Origin: Phycisphaerales bacterium UBA1845
GTDB taxonomy: Bacteria > Planctomycetota > Phycisphaerae > UBA1845
Direction: 5' to 3'
DNA length: 6,359 nt
Assembly (NCBI GenBank): GCA_002338715.1
Contig: DDIR01000120.1
Span: 1-6,359, forward strand
The notes under the pieces are model-generated. The model had not been told where the DNA came from, searched no databases, and was given only the letters and a program-made list of their open reading frames with translations. Positions 1-5,431 of this stretch are shown one piece after another; position 1 is the first letter of the stretch; the number at the start of each line of letters is the position of its first letter. The translations under genes were made by a program, and so were the position numbers.

Positions 1-42
1 ACGACTTAACTTAATGGCGTTCTGAACAGTCACCTATTTCCT

Positions 43-59
43 AAGAATGGGGCATTCTT
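43..59. repeat. Short perfect hairpin downstream of the TPR-barrel gene
   Basis: Arms AAGAATG (43-49) and CATTCTT (53-59) form a perfect 7-bp stem with a 3-base loop. It lies about 90 bases past the stop of the minus-strand TPR-barrel gene. The stem is AT-rich and, on the minus strand, is not followed by a run of T, so it is not a textbook intrinsic terminator. No gene was seen in bases 1-147. Confidence 0.3.
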
Positions 60-147
60 TGACGGTCTGGAGCGGCCCTTGGTTAGAACCGTGTCGAATT
101 CCGGAGACCTCGACCGCGGTGGGATACTCAGGCAATGACGCTTGGCC

Positions 148-1476
148 CTACCAAGACCACTCCACCTGCAAACCATAAACAAACTTATCATACGTAAACG
201 GTGACGACCGATCACTCAGCACCACATTCGACTCGGCATCGGTCCAGCGAATCAGCCCGCGCAACACAACGCGTCCGTCATCGGGATCGTCGAGCAACGT
301 CTGCGACAGCGTGAAACCGTAATCGGTAATCAGATCATCGCGCACGTTACGCCGGCGATCGAATGCGCTTCGATTCTGATAGTCGGCGATCTGCCAACGT
401 GCATCGAATCGAAAGCGCAGCTCGCGATCGGGCAGAATCAGGAATTGTTCGGGCGACTTTGGATTTATCAGCGGCATGTCGAGCGCGACAAGAAAGTCGT
501 GCGTCTTGCGGTCGAACTCTTCGCCCTCGGTTGAAATGCTGCCGTATTGATAACCGGTCGACACGTCCCACACCCAGGGAAAGTCGGCGATTGGCTGAAC
601 CTTGAAGCTCTGCTCCACGCCGACATAGTGGGCCAACCCGTCGCGATCAAAGTCTGGATCGGTTTCAAACAAAAAGTCCCGCGCTTCGAGGCGATAGAAA
701 ACCGAAGTCGCATCCGGCACGATCACTTCACCGGGCACAAGCCAGCGGTATCGCAGCGACGTTGAGATGGCGTGATTGGAAAGAAACGACTCGTTATTCA
801 AGAGCGTGACGTCATAGTCATACCGCAGCGTCGCCTCCCAGTGATCGCCGAATCGCCGCGAATAACGCAGGTACGCACCATAAACCTGAAGATCGAACTG
901 CTCGATTTCGAAGTTGCGGGTCTGCAGTGTTCGGAAGCCAGCCGCCAGCGTGTGCTCCTTCGTGGCGATGGGGGCAAAATCGAACTGGGCGGCTGCATCG
1001 AACACGCCATTACCCAAACCGGCGATCGCGCCAAGGTCGCTGGACCCACCGCCGAGGAAGCTGACGTTGGAGTCGTAGGCCAGACCCATCGTCAGCGACG
1101 CGTTAAAGACGTTGCGCCGCGCCCGGGCTCGATCGGTTCGAATCAGTTGGCGAAGTTCGGGATCGTCGCCCAAAAGATCGAGCGACGCATGGGCTTGATC
1201 GAAGGCGTGAAGGGCGTCGTAGAAATCGCCGCGGCCAGTCAGCGCGCAGCCGCGGTAATAGTGCATCCACGGATTGTCAGGTTCAGCCGCTTCGACTTCA
1301 TCCAAACGCGCCAGCGCCTCATCAAACTGCCCAAGGCGCACATGAATCGCCGCCGCCTCCAACGCCTGCAGCGTCGCATTCACGTCGTCGGCGCGAGCTG
1401 CTACCGTGACAACGCCAAGCAGCGTAGCCAGCACCCACACCGTAAATGATAAAGATTGCCCAATCCGGCTGAACAT
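148..1476 (-). CDS. TPR-containing outer-membrane beta-barrel protein
   Basis: The predicted protein has 442 residues. A Sec signal peptide covers residues 1-29: Arg4, a hydrophobic core at about 11-25, and a cleavage site ARA|DD. Two TPR-like helical repeats follow at about 36-68 and 70-103, then a charged Arg-rich helix (109-121). From about residue 125 to the end the chain shows alternating polar/hydrophobic, aromatic-rich strands typical of a beta-barrel, opening with the motif YDSNV (134-138) and ending in EWSW. A terminal aromatic residue is the usual signal for barrel insertion in the outer membrane. The N-terminal TPR plus C-terminal barrel layout and the length resemble surface lipoprotein assembly modifiers (Slam, DUF560) and related TPR-porins. 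The exact family is inferred and uncertain. I chose the ATG at 1476 because the open frame only extends upstream to a TTG (1536), the signal peptide begins at this ATG, and a promoter candidate lies between the two. No Shine-Dalgarno is present. The PD40 gene lies 88 bases upstream on the same strand. Confidence 0.8.
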   Translation of the reverse strand: MFSRIGQSLSFTVWVLATLLGVVTVAARADDVNATLQALEAAAIHVRLGQFDEALARLDEVEAAEPDNPWMHYYRGCALTGRGDFYDALHAFDQAHASLDLLGDDPELRQLIRTDRARARRNVFNASLTMGLAYDSNVSFLGGGSSDLGAIAGLGNGVFDAAAQFDFAPIATKEHTLAAGFRTLQTRNFEIEQFDLQVYGAYLRYSRRFGDHWEATLRYDYDVTLLNNESFLSNHAISTSLRYRWLVPGEVIVPDATSVFYRLEARDFLFETDPDFDRDGLAHYVGVEQSFKVQPIADFPWVWDVSTGYQYGSISTEGEEFDRKTHDFLVALDMPLINPKSPEQFLILPDRELRFRFDARWQIADYQNRSAFDRRRNVRDDLITDYGFTLSQTLLDDPDDGRVVLRGLIRWTDAESNVVLSDRSSPFTYDKFVYGLQVEWSW

Positions 1477-1484
1477 AGGTGAGC

Positions 1485-1512
1485 AGTATAGCGTCGCAAA
1501 CGTGCCCACCAA
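1485..1512 (-). promoter_or_regulatory. Sigma70-like promoter with near-leaderless geometry
   Basis: On the minus strand, TTGGTG (1512-1507) is followed after 16 bases by TATACT (1490-1485). Only 8 bases separate the -10 box from the ATG at 1476, so transcription should begin within about two bases of the start codon. This fits the lack of a Shine-Dalgarno sequence there. It also argues against the upstream TTG start, which would place the promoter inside the gene. The promoter is inferred from the hexamers only. Confidence 0.5.
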
Positions 1513-1564
1513 GCGATAGTTTGAAGTCAGTTCCAAAAGGGGCGAATTGGGGCGATCGCGCGGT

Positions 1565-2488
1565 TTAGCACCGTAAGTTCAAGAGTTGAATGTCGAAGGA
1601 CTTCGGGGCGAAAGCGGCTTGCTGGGCTTTGTCGCTGATCGTCCGCATGCGCCTGGTGTCGAGATTGAATTCGACAACGTTGGGATCGACGCGACCCATT
1701 TTCGGATCGATCCGTTGCTGGCGAAACACGATGCACTTGCCGTCGGGCGAGAAACTGACCTTGTCTTCATAGAAGATGCCGTCGGTCAATTGGTGTACCT
1801 TTTGCGACTCGACGTCGAATAGGTGTAACCCGCTGTCGCTTGATACGATTTGCGTTCGGCCGTCCGGGGACGTTTCGATATCGTGGACGCGCATGCCCTT
1901 GAAAAACGGATGCGGCGCGTACGGTCCGGATTCGCCTGTATCCGGGTCGAGTTGATACAAACGCGGTCCGTCAGAACCGTATTCCTCGAAAAGAATCGAC
2001 TGCCCGTTTTCGCTCCAGACCGGCTCGTGTCCGCTGACGTATTGTCGCACCGGCGAATTGCCATCGAGTTCGAGTACGCAGATGCGACGTCCCACTTCGT
2101 GCTTGTAGCTTACGAAGAGCACCTGCTTTCCATCAGGCGATGGTTTCGGCGAACGCACCCAGTCCCAACCGCTGGCCAACACTTTTTGCTCACCGCCATC
2201 AACCGGAATCCAAAGGAGCGAACCGCCTTTGGTCGCGAAGAATGCCTTGCCATCGGCGCTCCATTCAAACGTGGTGACGCCTTCGCTGGGAATGCGGATG
2301 GGCGTCCCGATGATTTGGATCGCGTCATCGGTCAGGACGGCGACGGTGTCGTGGGTTGGGCCAGACTGCTCGGGGTAGTCGACTTCACTCTCCGGGGACG
2401 GAGTTGGCAGCTCAAATAGCTCGGCTGCAGCCAGTGGGCTTGCTGCGAAGAGCCATGCGGCGATTGATTTCTTGATGTAAGGTTTCAT
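1565..2488 (-). CDS. Exported TolB-like WD40/PD40 beta-propeller protein
   Basis: The protein has 307 residues. A signal peptide spans about residues 1-22: Lys2, Lys6 and Lys7, a hydrophobic core and an Ala-rich cleavage site. A Pro/Ser/Glu-rich segment (27-45) follows. Then five PD40-type propeller blades are marked by WSADGK (76-81), PSPDGK (116-121), WSENGQ (158-163), TSPDGR (206-211) and FSPDGK (246-251), spaced 40-48 residues apart. A degenerate sixth repeat (AFAPKS, 292-297) could close a six-bladed propeller. The repeats match the C-terminal propeller of TolB, but the N-terminal TolB domain is absent and the protein is shorter than TolB (about 430 residues). It is therefore not TolB itself, and a periplasmic binding or scaffold role is inferred. 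The start is fixed by an in-frame TGA two codons upstream of the ATG. The only SD-like bases (GAGG) sit one base from the ATG, too close to act normally. The methyltransferase lies 130 bases upstream and the TPR-barrel gene 88 bases downstream. Confidence 0.8.
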   Translation of the reverse strand: MKPYIKKSIAAWLFAASPLAAAELFELPTPSPESEVDYPEQSGPTHDTVAVLTDDAIQIIGTPIRIPSEGVTTFEWSADGKAFFATKGGSLLWIPVDGGEQKVLASGWDWVRSPKPSPDGKQVLFVSYKHEVGRRICVLELDGNSPVRQYVSGHEPVWSENGQSILFEEYGSDGPRLYQLDPDTGESGPYAPHPFFKGMRVHDIETSPDGRTQIVSSDSGLHLFDVESQKVHQLTDGIFYEDKVSFSPDGKCIVFRQQRIDPKMGRVDPNVVEFNLDTRRMRTISDKAQQAAFAPKSFDIQLLNLRC

Positions 2489-2525
2489 GCCTCAAGCTTA
2501 ACCGCTCCGCGACGATTGCAACGGT

Positions 2526-2551
2526 ACAGGTTTGTAACGATGCAGACCTGT
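2526..2551. repeat. Imperfect inverted repeat upstream of the PD40 gene (possible operator)
   Basis: ACAGGTTTG (2526-2534) is matched by CAGACCTGT (2543-2551), whose reverse complement is ACAGGTCTG: 8 of 9 positions, with an 8-base gap. It lies 38-63 bases upstream of the PD40 start, where a regulator binding site would be expected. No run of T follows, so a terminator is unlikely. A function is inferred only from position and symmetry. Confidence 0.35.
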
Positions 2552-2583
2552 GATCCTATCGGCATGTAACGCAGGCGTTTCGA

Positions 2584-2622
2584 TTGACGCGGTCTAATGC
2601 GAATCCTGGCAAGTCGCGTCAA
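2584..2622. repeat. 8-bp perfect inverted repeat spanning the methyltransferase stop codon
   Basis: TTGACGCG (2584-2591) and CGCGTCAA (2615-2622) are exact reverse complements separated by 23 bases. The right arm contains the TGA stop of the minus-strand methyltransferase (2621-2619). In the mRNA this would form a GC-containing stem that begins at the stop codon. It lacks a U-tract, so it may be a 3'-end stabilising or Rho-associated hairpin rather than an intrinsic terminator, or it may be chance. Confidence 0.35.
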
Positions 2623-3356
2623 ACGTTCTTGCCGATGACGTACAGCATGTCACCACCGCGTCCCATCAGCAGCGTGAGCTTCCAGCGTAACTCAACCTTG
2701 CGGCGTGAGAGTTCTTCCTTTTCGATCCAGACGTTGCCATTGGCAACATGGGTGCCGACCATTGCCGAAATTTCTGCCGGTGTCAGGAAGCTGATCACGA
2801 CGTTACCGGCTTCGAAGTATTTCCAGTTGAATTTCGCGCGGTTGGCGAGCTTTGACAGGTAGTACACCGCTCGCGAAAAGGGTTTCACGAGGTTGACCTG
2901 TTCTTCAAGGATCAGGTACCCGCCGGGCTTGGTGATGCGAATGAGTTCTGCGATGGCCTTTCGCTGCAACGCCAATGTGTCGCGGACGGTGTCGGCTACC
3001 AGGTGATGGATGATGTGGCGACAGGTGACGACGTCAAACGAACAGGGAGGAAGGTTGTTGTCGACGATGGAACCTTGTTCAAAACGAATGCTTGGGTGAG
3101 CCAACCGATCGGCGTACGCGTCGTTGACTTCGAACACGGTGGCGTCGATTGGATAGGCACTGTGTTCGCGCAGCTTTTGCAGCAGCACGCCGGTGGCACC
3201 GCCGACATCGCACACGCGCATGTTGGGTCGGTCGATGACGGAAAGGATGGAATCAACGAGACGGGATCGAAGCACCGATCGTTCGTAGTCCATGAATCGA
3301 TCGGGATCGAGCGTTGCGACAGGGTCAAGTTGTACGGCTGGCTGGGTGTGTCCCAC
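2619..3356 (-). CDS. Class I SAM-dependent methyltransferase
   Basis: The protein has 245 residues from the GTG start. It carries a full Rossmann-type methyltransferase core: motif I VCDVGGATG (48-56) for the SAM glycine loop, an acidic residue at the end of strand 2 (VFEV, Glu76), an acidic loop GSIVD (95-99), FDVVTCRHIIHHL (107-119) for motif IV, and KPGGYLILEE (143-152). It resembles the Methyltransf_11/25 (UbiE-like) superfamily. The second glycine motif reads GGATG instead of the usual GCGTG. The substrate cannot be told. A short, partly hydrophobic C-terminal third (from about 160) probably shapes the acceptor site. There is no signal peptide, so it is cytoplasmic. The frame stays open upstream to a TTG at 3410. 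I prefer the GTG at 3356 because GAGGGAG sits 7 bases before it. It reads divergently from the CAP lipoprotein gene and appears to be a single-gene unit. Confidence 0.85.
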   Translation of the reverse strand: MGHTQPAVQLDPVATLDPDRFMDYERSVLRSRLVDSILSVIDRPNMRVCDVGGATGVLLQKLREHSAYPIDATVFEVNDAYADRLAHPSIRFEQGSIVDNNLPPCSFDVVTCRHIIHHLVADTVRDTLALQRKAIAELIRITKPGGYLILEEQVNLVKPFSRAVYYLSKLANRAKFNWKYFEAGNVVISFLTPAEISAMVGTHVANGNVWIEKEELSRRKVELRWKLTLLMGRGGDMLYVIGKNV

Positions 3357-3363
3357 GTGATTT

Positions 3364-3370
3364 CTCCCTC
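3364..3370 (-). promoter_or_regulatory. Ribosome binding site deciding the methyltransferase start
   Basis: On the minus strand GAGGGAG ends 7 bases before the GTG at 3356. No comparable purine tract precedes the TTG at 3410. This favours the 245-residue form over a 263-residue one. Confidence 0.7.
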
Positions 3371-3453
3371 GCTGAATCGCGTTGGGATTATTCAGCCCAC
3401 GGTTCAGCAAAACAAAGTCATCGAACGTTCAATACGTCACACACCCAAGGCGG

Positions 3454-3483
3454 ATACTAGCGGAAATCGGCTGAGCGATTCAA
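3454..3483 (-). promoter_or_regulatory. Candidate promoter for the methyltransferase
   Basis: On the minus strand TTGAAT (3483-3478) and TAGTAT (3459-3454) are separated by 18 bases. This would give a leader of roughly 90 bases before the GTG at 3356. The match to consensus is moderate. Confidence 0.3.
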
Positions 3484-3514
3484 ACACCATTTGGTCGTAC
3501 CGGTTTGTCGAAAA

Positions 3515-3661
3515 ATGAAAGCGGTGATGGACACGACTTGGAAGAAAACAGGTTATCAGACGCATCGGGTGTATGCAGCGGATGCTGCCCGTGTAACCGT
3601 CATTCGTGGCTTGACCGAGTTCACTCGCGATGCGCATCTTTCAATGTATGCAAACGATTGA
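3515..3661 (+). CDS. Unsupported small open frame (48 aa)
   Basis: An ATG at 3515 opens a 48-codon frame ending in TGA at 3659-3661. The peptide begins MKAVMDTTWKK and is basic at its N-terminus and mixed afterwards, with no membrane segment and no family I recognise. There is no Shine-Dalgarno before the ATG, third-position GC is unremarkable (25 of 48 codons by my count), and other frames are open over the same stretch. It overlaps the stem-loop at 3551-3598. It is listed because it falls in an otherwise gene-free stretch; chance is the likeliest explanation. Confidence 0.15.
   Translation: MKAVMDTTWKKTGYQTHRVYAADAARVTVIRGLTEFTRDAHLSMYAND
3551..3598. repeat. Nested stem-loop in the divergent intergenic region
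   Basis: The inner hairpin is GCAGC (3575-3579), loop GGAT, GCTGC (3584-3588). Outside it, CGG (3566-3568) can pair with CCG (3589-3591), and GGTTA (3551-3555) with TAACC (3594-3598). The three helices nest within 48 bases. It might be a leader structure, part of a small RNA, or accidental. No T-tract follows on either strand. Confidence 0.3.
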
Positions 3662-3675
3662 CGGGTTGGGCGGGC

Positions 3676-3703
3676 CTGTCAGAAAACACTTGAATCGTAG
3701 ACT
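3676..3703 (+). promoter_or_regulatory. Candidate promoter for the CAP lipoprotein gene
   Basis: CTGTCA (3676-3681) and TAGACT (3698-3703) are spaced by 16 bases, each matching the sigma70 consensus at four of six positions. Transcription would start near 3710, giving a leader of about 45 bases with the Shine-Dalgarno at its end. Confidence 0.3.
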
Positions 3704-3709
3704 AAATGG

Positions 3710-3722
3710 GTCAATCGTTGAC
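3710..3722. promoter_or_regulatory. Palindromic element GTCAA-tcg-TTGAC (possible operator)
   Basis: GTCAA (3710-3714) and TTGAC (3718-3722) are perfect inverted 5-base arms around a 3-base centre. The element falls at the predicted transcription start of the CAP gene, a typical place for a repressor site. No specific regulator can be named. Confidence 0.3.
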
Positions 3723-3741
3723 GTTGGAATTCATTCGGGTC

Positions 3742-3747
3742 GGAGAG
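3742..3747 (+). promoter_or_regulatory. Ribosome binding site deciding the CAP protein start
   Basis: GGAGAG lies 8 bases before the GTG at 3756. The in-frame ATG at 3630 would add 42 residues before the signal peptide and lacks any such site. Confidence 0.75.
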
Positions 3748-3755
3748 AAAACATC

Positions 3756-4394
3756 GTGCACGCATGTCCTGGTCACCATCGTTCTTGTCGTTCGATTGTT
3801 TGCGCATTCACCATCGGTTTGTTGCTGATTGGCATGGGCGCAGGATGCATTGATTCAGGCGGCGGCAGTGGAAACGCGTCGGCATTTAGCGACTTGTTGG
3901 GCGGACTTGGATCGGGCGCAACGACAAGTTCCGACAACAATGACAATGAACCGACAGGCGGCGCCAGTGACGGTTCGGGTTCGGACAGTCCCATCCAAGC
4001 CGAGGTGCTCAAACTGGTCAACGAGCGCAGGGGGCTGGGCGCAAACTGCGGTTCGGCTGGAAGCTTCGATGAAGCCGGCCCGCTCGTGTCCAATACAGTG
4101 CTAACCGACATCGCGCAAGCGCACTCCGAAGACATGTCGCAGCGGAACTTCTTCGATCATGTCAATCCGGACGGCGACGGGCCCGGTGAGCGCATCGAAG
4201 CGTCGACCTATGAATGGTCCACGTGGGGCGAGAATATCGCGTCTGGCTACCGCACGCCCCAAGAAGTCGTTGACGGTTGGATGAGCAGCGACGGTCACTG
4301 CGCCAACATCATGAACCCGGCATTTACCGAGATCGGCGTCGGGTACGAACCCAACGGTTCGTATTGGACGCAGGTATTCGGCGCGCCACGCTAG
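3756..4394 (+). CDS. CAP/SCP (YkwD-like) domain lipoprotein
   Basis: The protein has 212 residues from the GTG start. A lipoprotein signal peptide covers residues 1-30: basic His/Arg n-region, hydrophobic core about 14-27, lipobox GAG|C with the lipid-accepting Cys31. The -3 residue is Gly, less common than Leu. Residues 32-78 form a flexible Gly/Ser/Asp/Asn linker without Lys or Arg. The CAP domain fills about 79-212, with the opening NERR (89-92), HSEDM (123-127), FFDH (His135), WGENIASG (157-164), GWMSSDGHCANIM (His181) and the ending YWTQVFG. The conserved His123, Glu159 and His181 line the usual CAP cavity. Cys98 and Cys182 probably form the disulfide seen in many bacterial members. Bacterial CAP proteins are secreted or surface-anchored with poorly defined activity. 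Residue +2 is Ile, so outer-membrane sorting is possible. It begins the plus-strand group, 99 bases ahead of the EEP gene. Confidence 0.9.
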   Translation: MHACPGHHRSCRSIVCAFTIGLLLIGMGAGCIDSGGGSGNASAFSDLLGGLGSGATTSSDNNDNEPTGGASDGSGSDSPIQAEVLKLVNERRGLGANCGSAGSFDEAGPLVSNTVLTDIAQAHSEDMSQRNFFDHVNPDGDGPGERIEASTYEWSTWGENIASGYRTPQEVVDGWMSSDGHCANIMNPAFTEIGVGYEPNGSYWTQVFGAPR

Positions 4395-4423
4395 GCAACC
4401 GAGGCGGGCTTGCCCATGTGGTT

Positions 4424-4452
4424 TTGTCAATTCGCCGCGTCTGATCTATCTT
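4424..4452 (+). promoter_or_regulatory. Sigma70-like promoter for the EEP-family gene
   Basis: TTGTCA (4424-4429) and TATCTT (4447-4452) are separated by exactly 17 bases, a close match to consensus. The predicted start near 4459 gives a leader of about 35 bases ending in a Shine-Dalgarno. This suggests the EEP gene can be transcribed on its own despite lying close behind the CAP gene. Confidence 0.55.
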
Positions 4453-4480
4453 TCCGCATGCAGGCATAGAGGTTTGCGTG

Positions 4481-4486
4481 GGAAGG
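4481..4486 (+). promoter_or_regulatory. Ribosome binding site of the EEP-family gene
   Basis: GGAAGG lies 7 bases before the GTG at 4494 and supports that start. The reading MRFRILTYNIH from this GTG begins directly with the first beta-strand of the fold. Confidence 0.65.
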
Positions 4487-4493
4487 CGACGTC

Positions 4494-5249
4494 GTGCGAT
4501 TTCGCATATTGACTTACAACATTCACAAAGCCATCGGTGTTGACGGTGTGTTCGCGCCGCAGCGCATCTTGGAAATCCTTCGGCACCACGATGCCGACAT
4601 CGTGCTCCTGCAAGAAGTGGATCGAGCGGCTCCCCGTTCGAATCACCTCGACCTGGGGGCATACTTCTCGCGTGAACTGAGTTATCCGCACCGTGCAGTC
4701 AGCATGAATGTGCACATGAAAAAGGGCAAGTATGGCAACGCGACGCTCTCGCGCTACGCAATAGGCCGCCAACGCAATATCAACCTGACCATCGGTCAGC
4801 ACAAACGTCGCGGCGCCCAACACACCAGAATCCTCGTGCAAAGCAGTTCGGCCAGCGCTGTCGTCGACGTGTTCAACGTCCATCTTTCCCTTCGCGCCAA
4901 ATTGCGGAGACAGCAGATTCAAATGCTCCTGGAAAGCGGTGACCTCGCCGGCGTACCCGCGTGTCAGCCATGCATCATTGCGGGCGATATGAACGATTGG
5001 CCCGGTTCGCTCAAACGGCAGCGGTTCGGTCCTGCAGACTTTGTTTGCGCCAGTGGAAGGCGCCCGGGATCGCGCTGGGCGATCAAGACATTTCCAAGCT
5101 ACGCACCGACCGCGGGGCTCGACAAAGTGTTCTACCGCGGTGAAATCAAGCTGCTGCAAGTCTTCCGAAGTCGCCTGAAACTCGCGCGGGTGGCCAGCGA
5201 TCACCTGCCTGTCATCGCCGATTTTGAAGTCTCACCGAACGCCAACTAG
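4494..5249 (+). CDS. Endonuclease/exonuclease/phosphatase (EEP) family hydrolase, YbhP-like
   Basis: The protein has 251 residues, a single complete EEP domain with all expected metal-binding and catalytic positions: TYNIH (Asn9), LLQEVD (Glu41), GNATLSR (81-87), RRGA (105-108), FNVHLSLR (Asn128, His130), IAGDMNDW (Asp165, Asn167), TFPSY (199-203), LDKVFYRG (Asp210) and ASDHLPV (Asp236, His237). The fold cleaves phosphoester bonds in nucleic acids, phospholipids or inositol phosphates with a divalent metal. The wording of its motifs (TYNIHKAIG, GDMNDWPG, TFPSYAP, ASDHLPV) is close to E. coli YbhP, encoded beside a cardiolipin synthase, so a phospholipid-related substrate is plausible but unproven. 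There is no signal peptide or membrane segment, suggesting a cytoplasmic protein. No cardiolipin synthase is visible in the window. It follows the CAP gene by 99 bases and has its own promoter candidate. Confidence 0.9.
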   Translation: MRFRILTYNIHKAIGVDGVFAPQRILEILRHHDADIVLLQEVDRAAPRSNHLDLGAYFSRELSYPHRAVSMNVHMKKGKYGNATLSRYAIGRQRNINLTIGQHKRRGAQHTRILVQSSSASAVVDVFNVHLSLRAKLRRQQIQMLLESGDLAGVPACQPCIIAGDMNDWPGSLKRQRFGPADFVCASGRRPGSRWAIKTFPSYAPTAGLDKVFYRGEIKLLQVFRSRLKLARVASDHLPVIADFEVSPNAN

Positions 5250-5420
5250 ACGCCACTGCAAAACGCCTCGAATCGCACCCACGGACGGGGCTTTCTAATT
5301 ATCGGTACAACGATATTCGGGATACGCTCTTTGCCGGAATGCGTCGTGTATCTTAGCTTTCTGAGGCTGGGGGCGAGCGCATCGACTGCGACTTCGGTCC
5401 CGGATCTCATCAGGGAAAGA

Positions 5421-5426
5421 AGGGGG
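5421..5426 (+). promoter_or_regulatory. Ribosome binding site of the PKD lipoprotein gene
   Basis: AGGGGG lies 5 bases before the GTG at 5432. The second in-frame GTG at 5441 is 14 bases away, too far. Upstream in this frame no ATG, GTG or TTG occurs before the stop at 5354-5356. Confidence 0.65.
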
Positions 5427-5431
5427 AAGAA

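Larger units (their letters stand above)
3357..3755. other. Divergent intergenic region between the methyltransferase and CAP genes
   Basis: This stretch of about 400 bases separates two divergent genes. It holds a candidate promoter for each side, a nested stem-loop (3551-3598), a short symmetrical element (3710-3722) and an unsupported 48-codon open frame (3515-3661). No tRNA, known riboswitch or recognisable protein fragment was seen. Confidence 0.6.

Noticed and set aside
141..155. CTTGG/CCAAG hairpin at the TPR-barrel stop codon as a terminator
   Set aside because: A 5-bp stem with no T-tract on the minus strand. Too weak to call.
772..1449. 225-codon plus-strand frame inside the TPR-barrel gene
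   Set aside because: Antisense to a gene with a signal peptide, TPRs and a barrel. No domain or signal peptide of its own.
1477..1536. TTG start at 1536 for the TPR-barrel protein
   Set aside because: It would put 20 extra residues before a clear signal peptide and the candidate promoter inside the gene. It has no ribosome binding site.
1850..2419. 189-codon plus-strand frame inside the PD40 gene
   Set aside because: Antisense to five regular PD40 repeats. No motif seen.
3357..3410. TTG start at 3410 for the methyltransferase
   Set aside because: No Shine-Dalgarno before the TTG, whereas GAGGGAG is well placed before the GTG at 3356.
3423..3430. Palindrome GAACGTTC as a LexA-type SOS box
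   Set aside because: The known Gram-positive type box needs a 4-base spacer between GAAC and GTTC, which is missing here. An 8-base palindrome alone is easily due to chance.
3630..3755. ATG start at 3630 for the CAP protein
   Set aside because: It would bury the lipoprotein signal peptide 42 residues inside. The GTG at 3756 has an excellent Shine-Dalgarno.
4406..4415. GGGCTTGCCC after the CAP gene as a terminator
   Set aside because: Only a 4-bp stem with a 2-base gap, too tight to form a loop, and no adjacent T-run.
4446..5204. 252-codon open frame on the minus strand opposite the EEP gene
   Set aside because: The plus-strand frame carries every EEP motif and a good ribosome binding site. 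The antisense frame shows no recognisable domain and is a codon-bias shadow.
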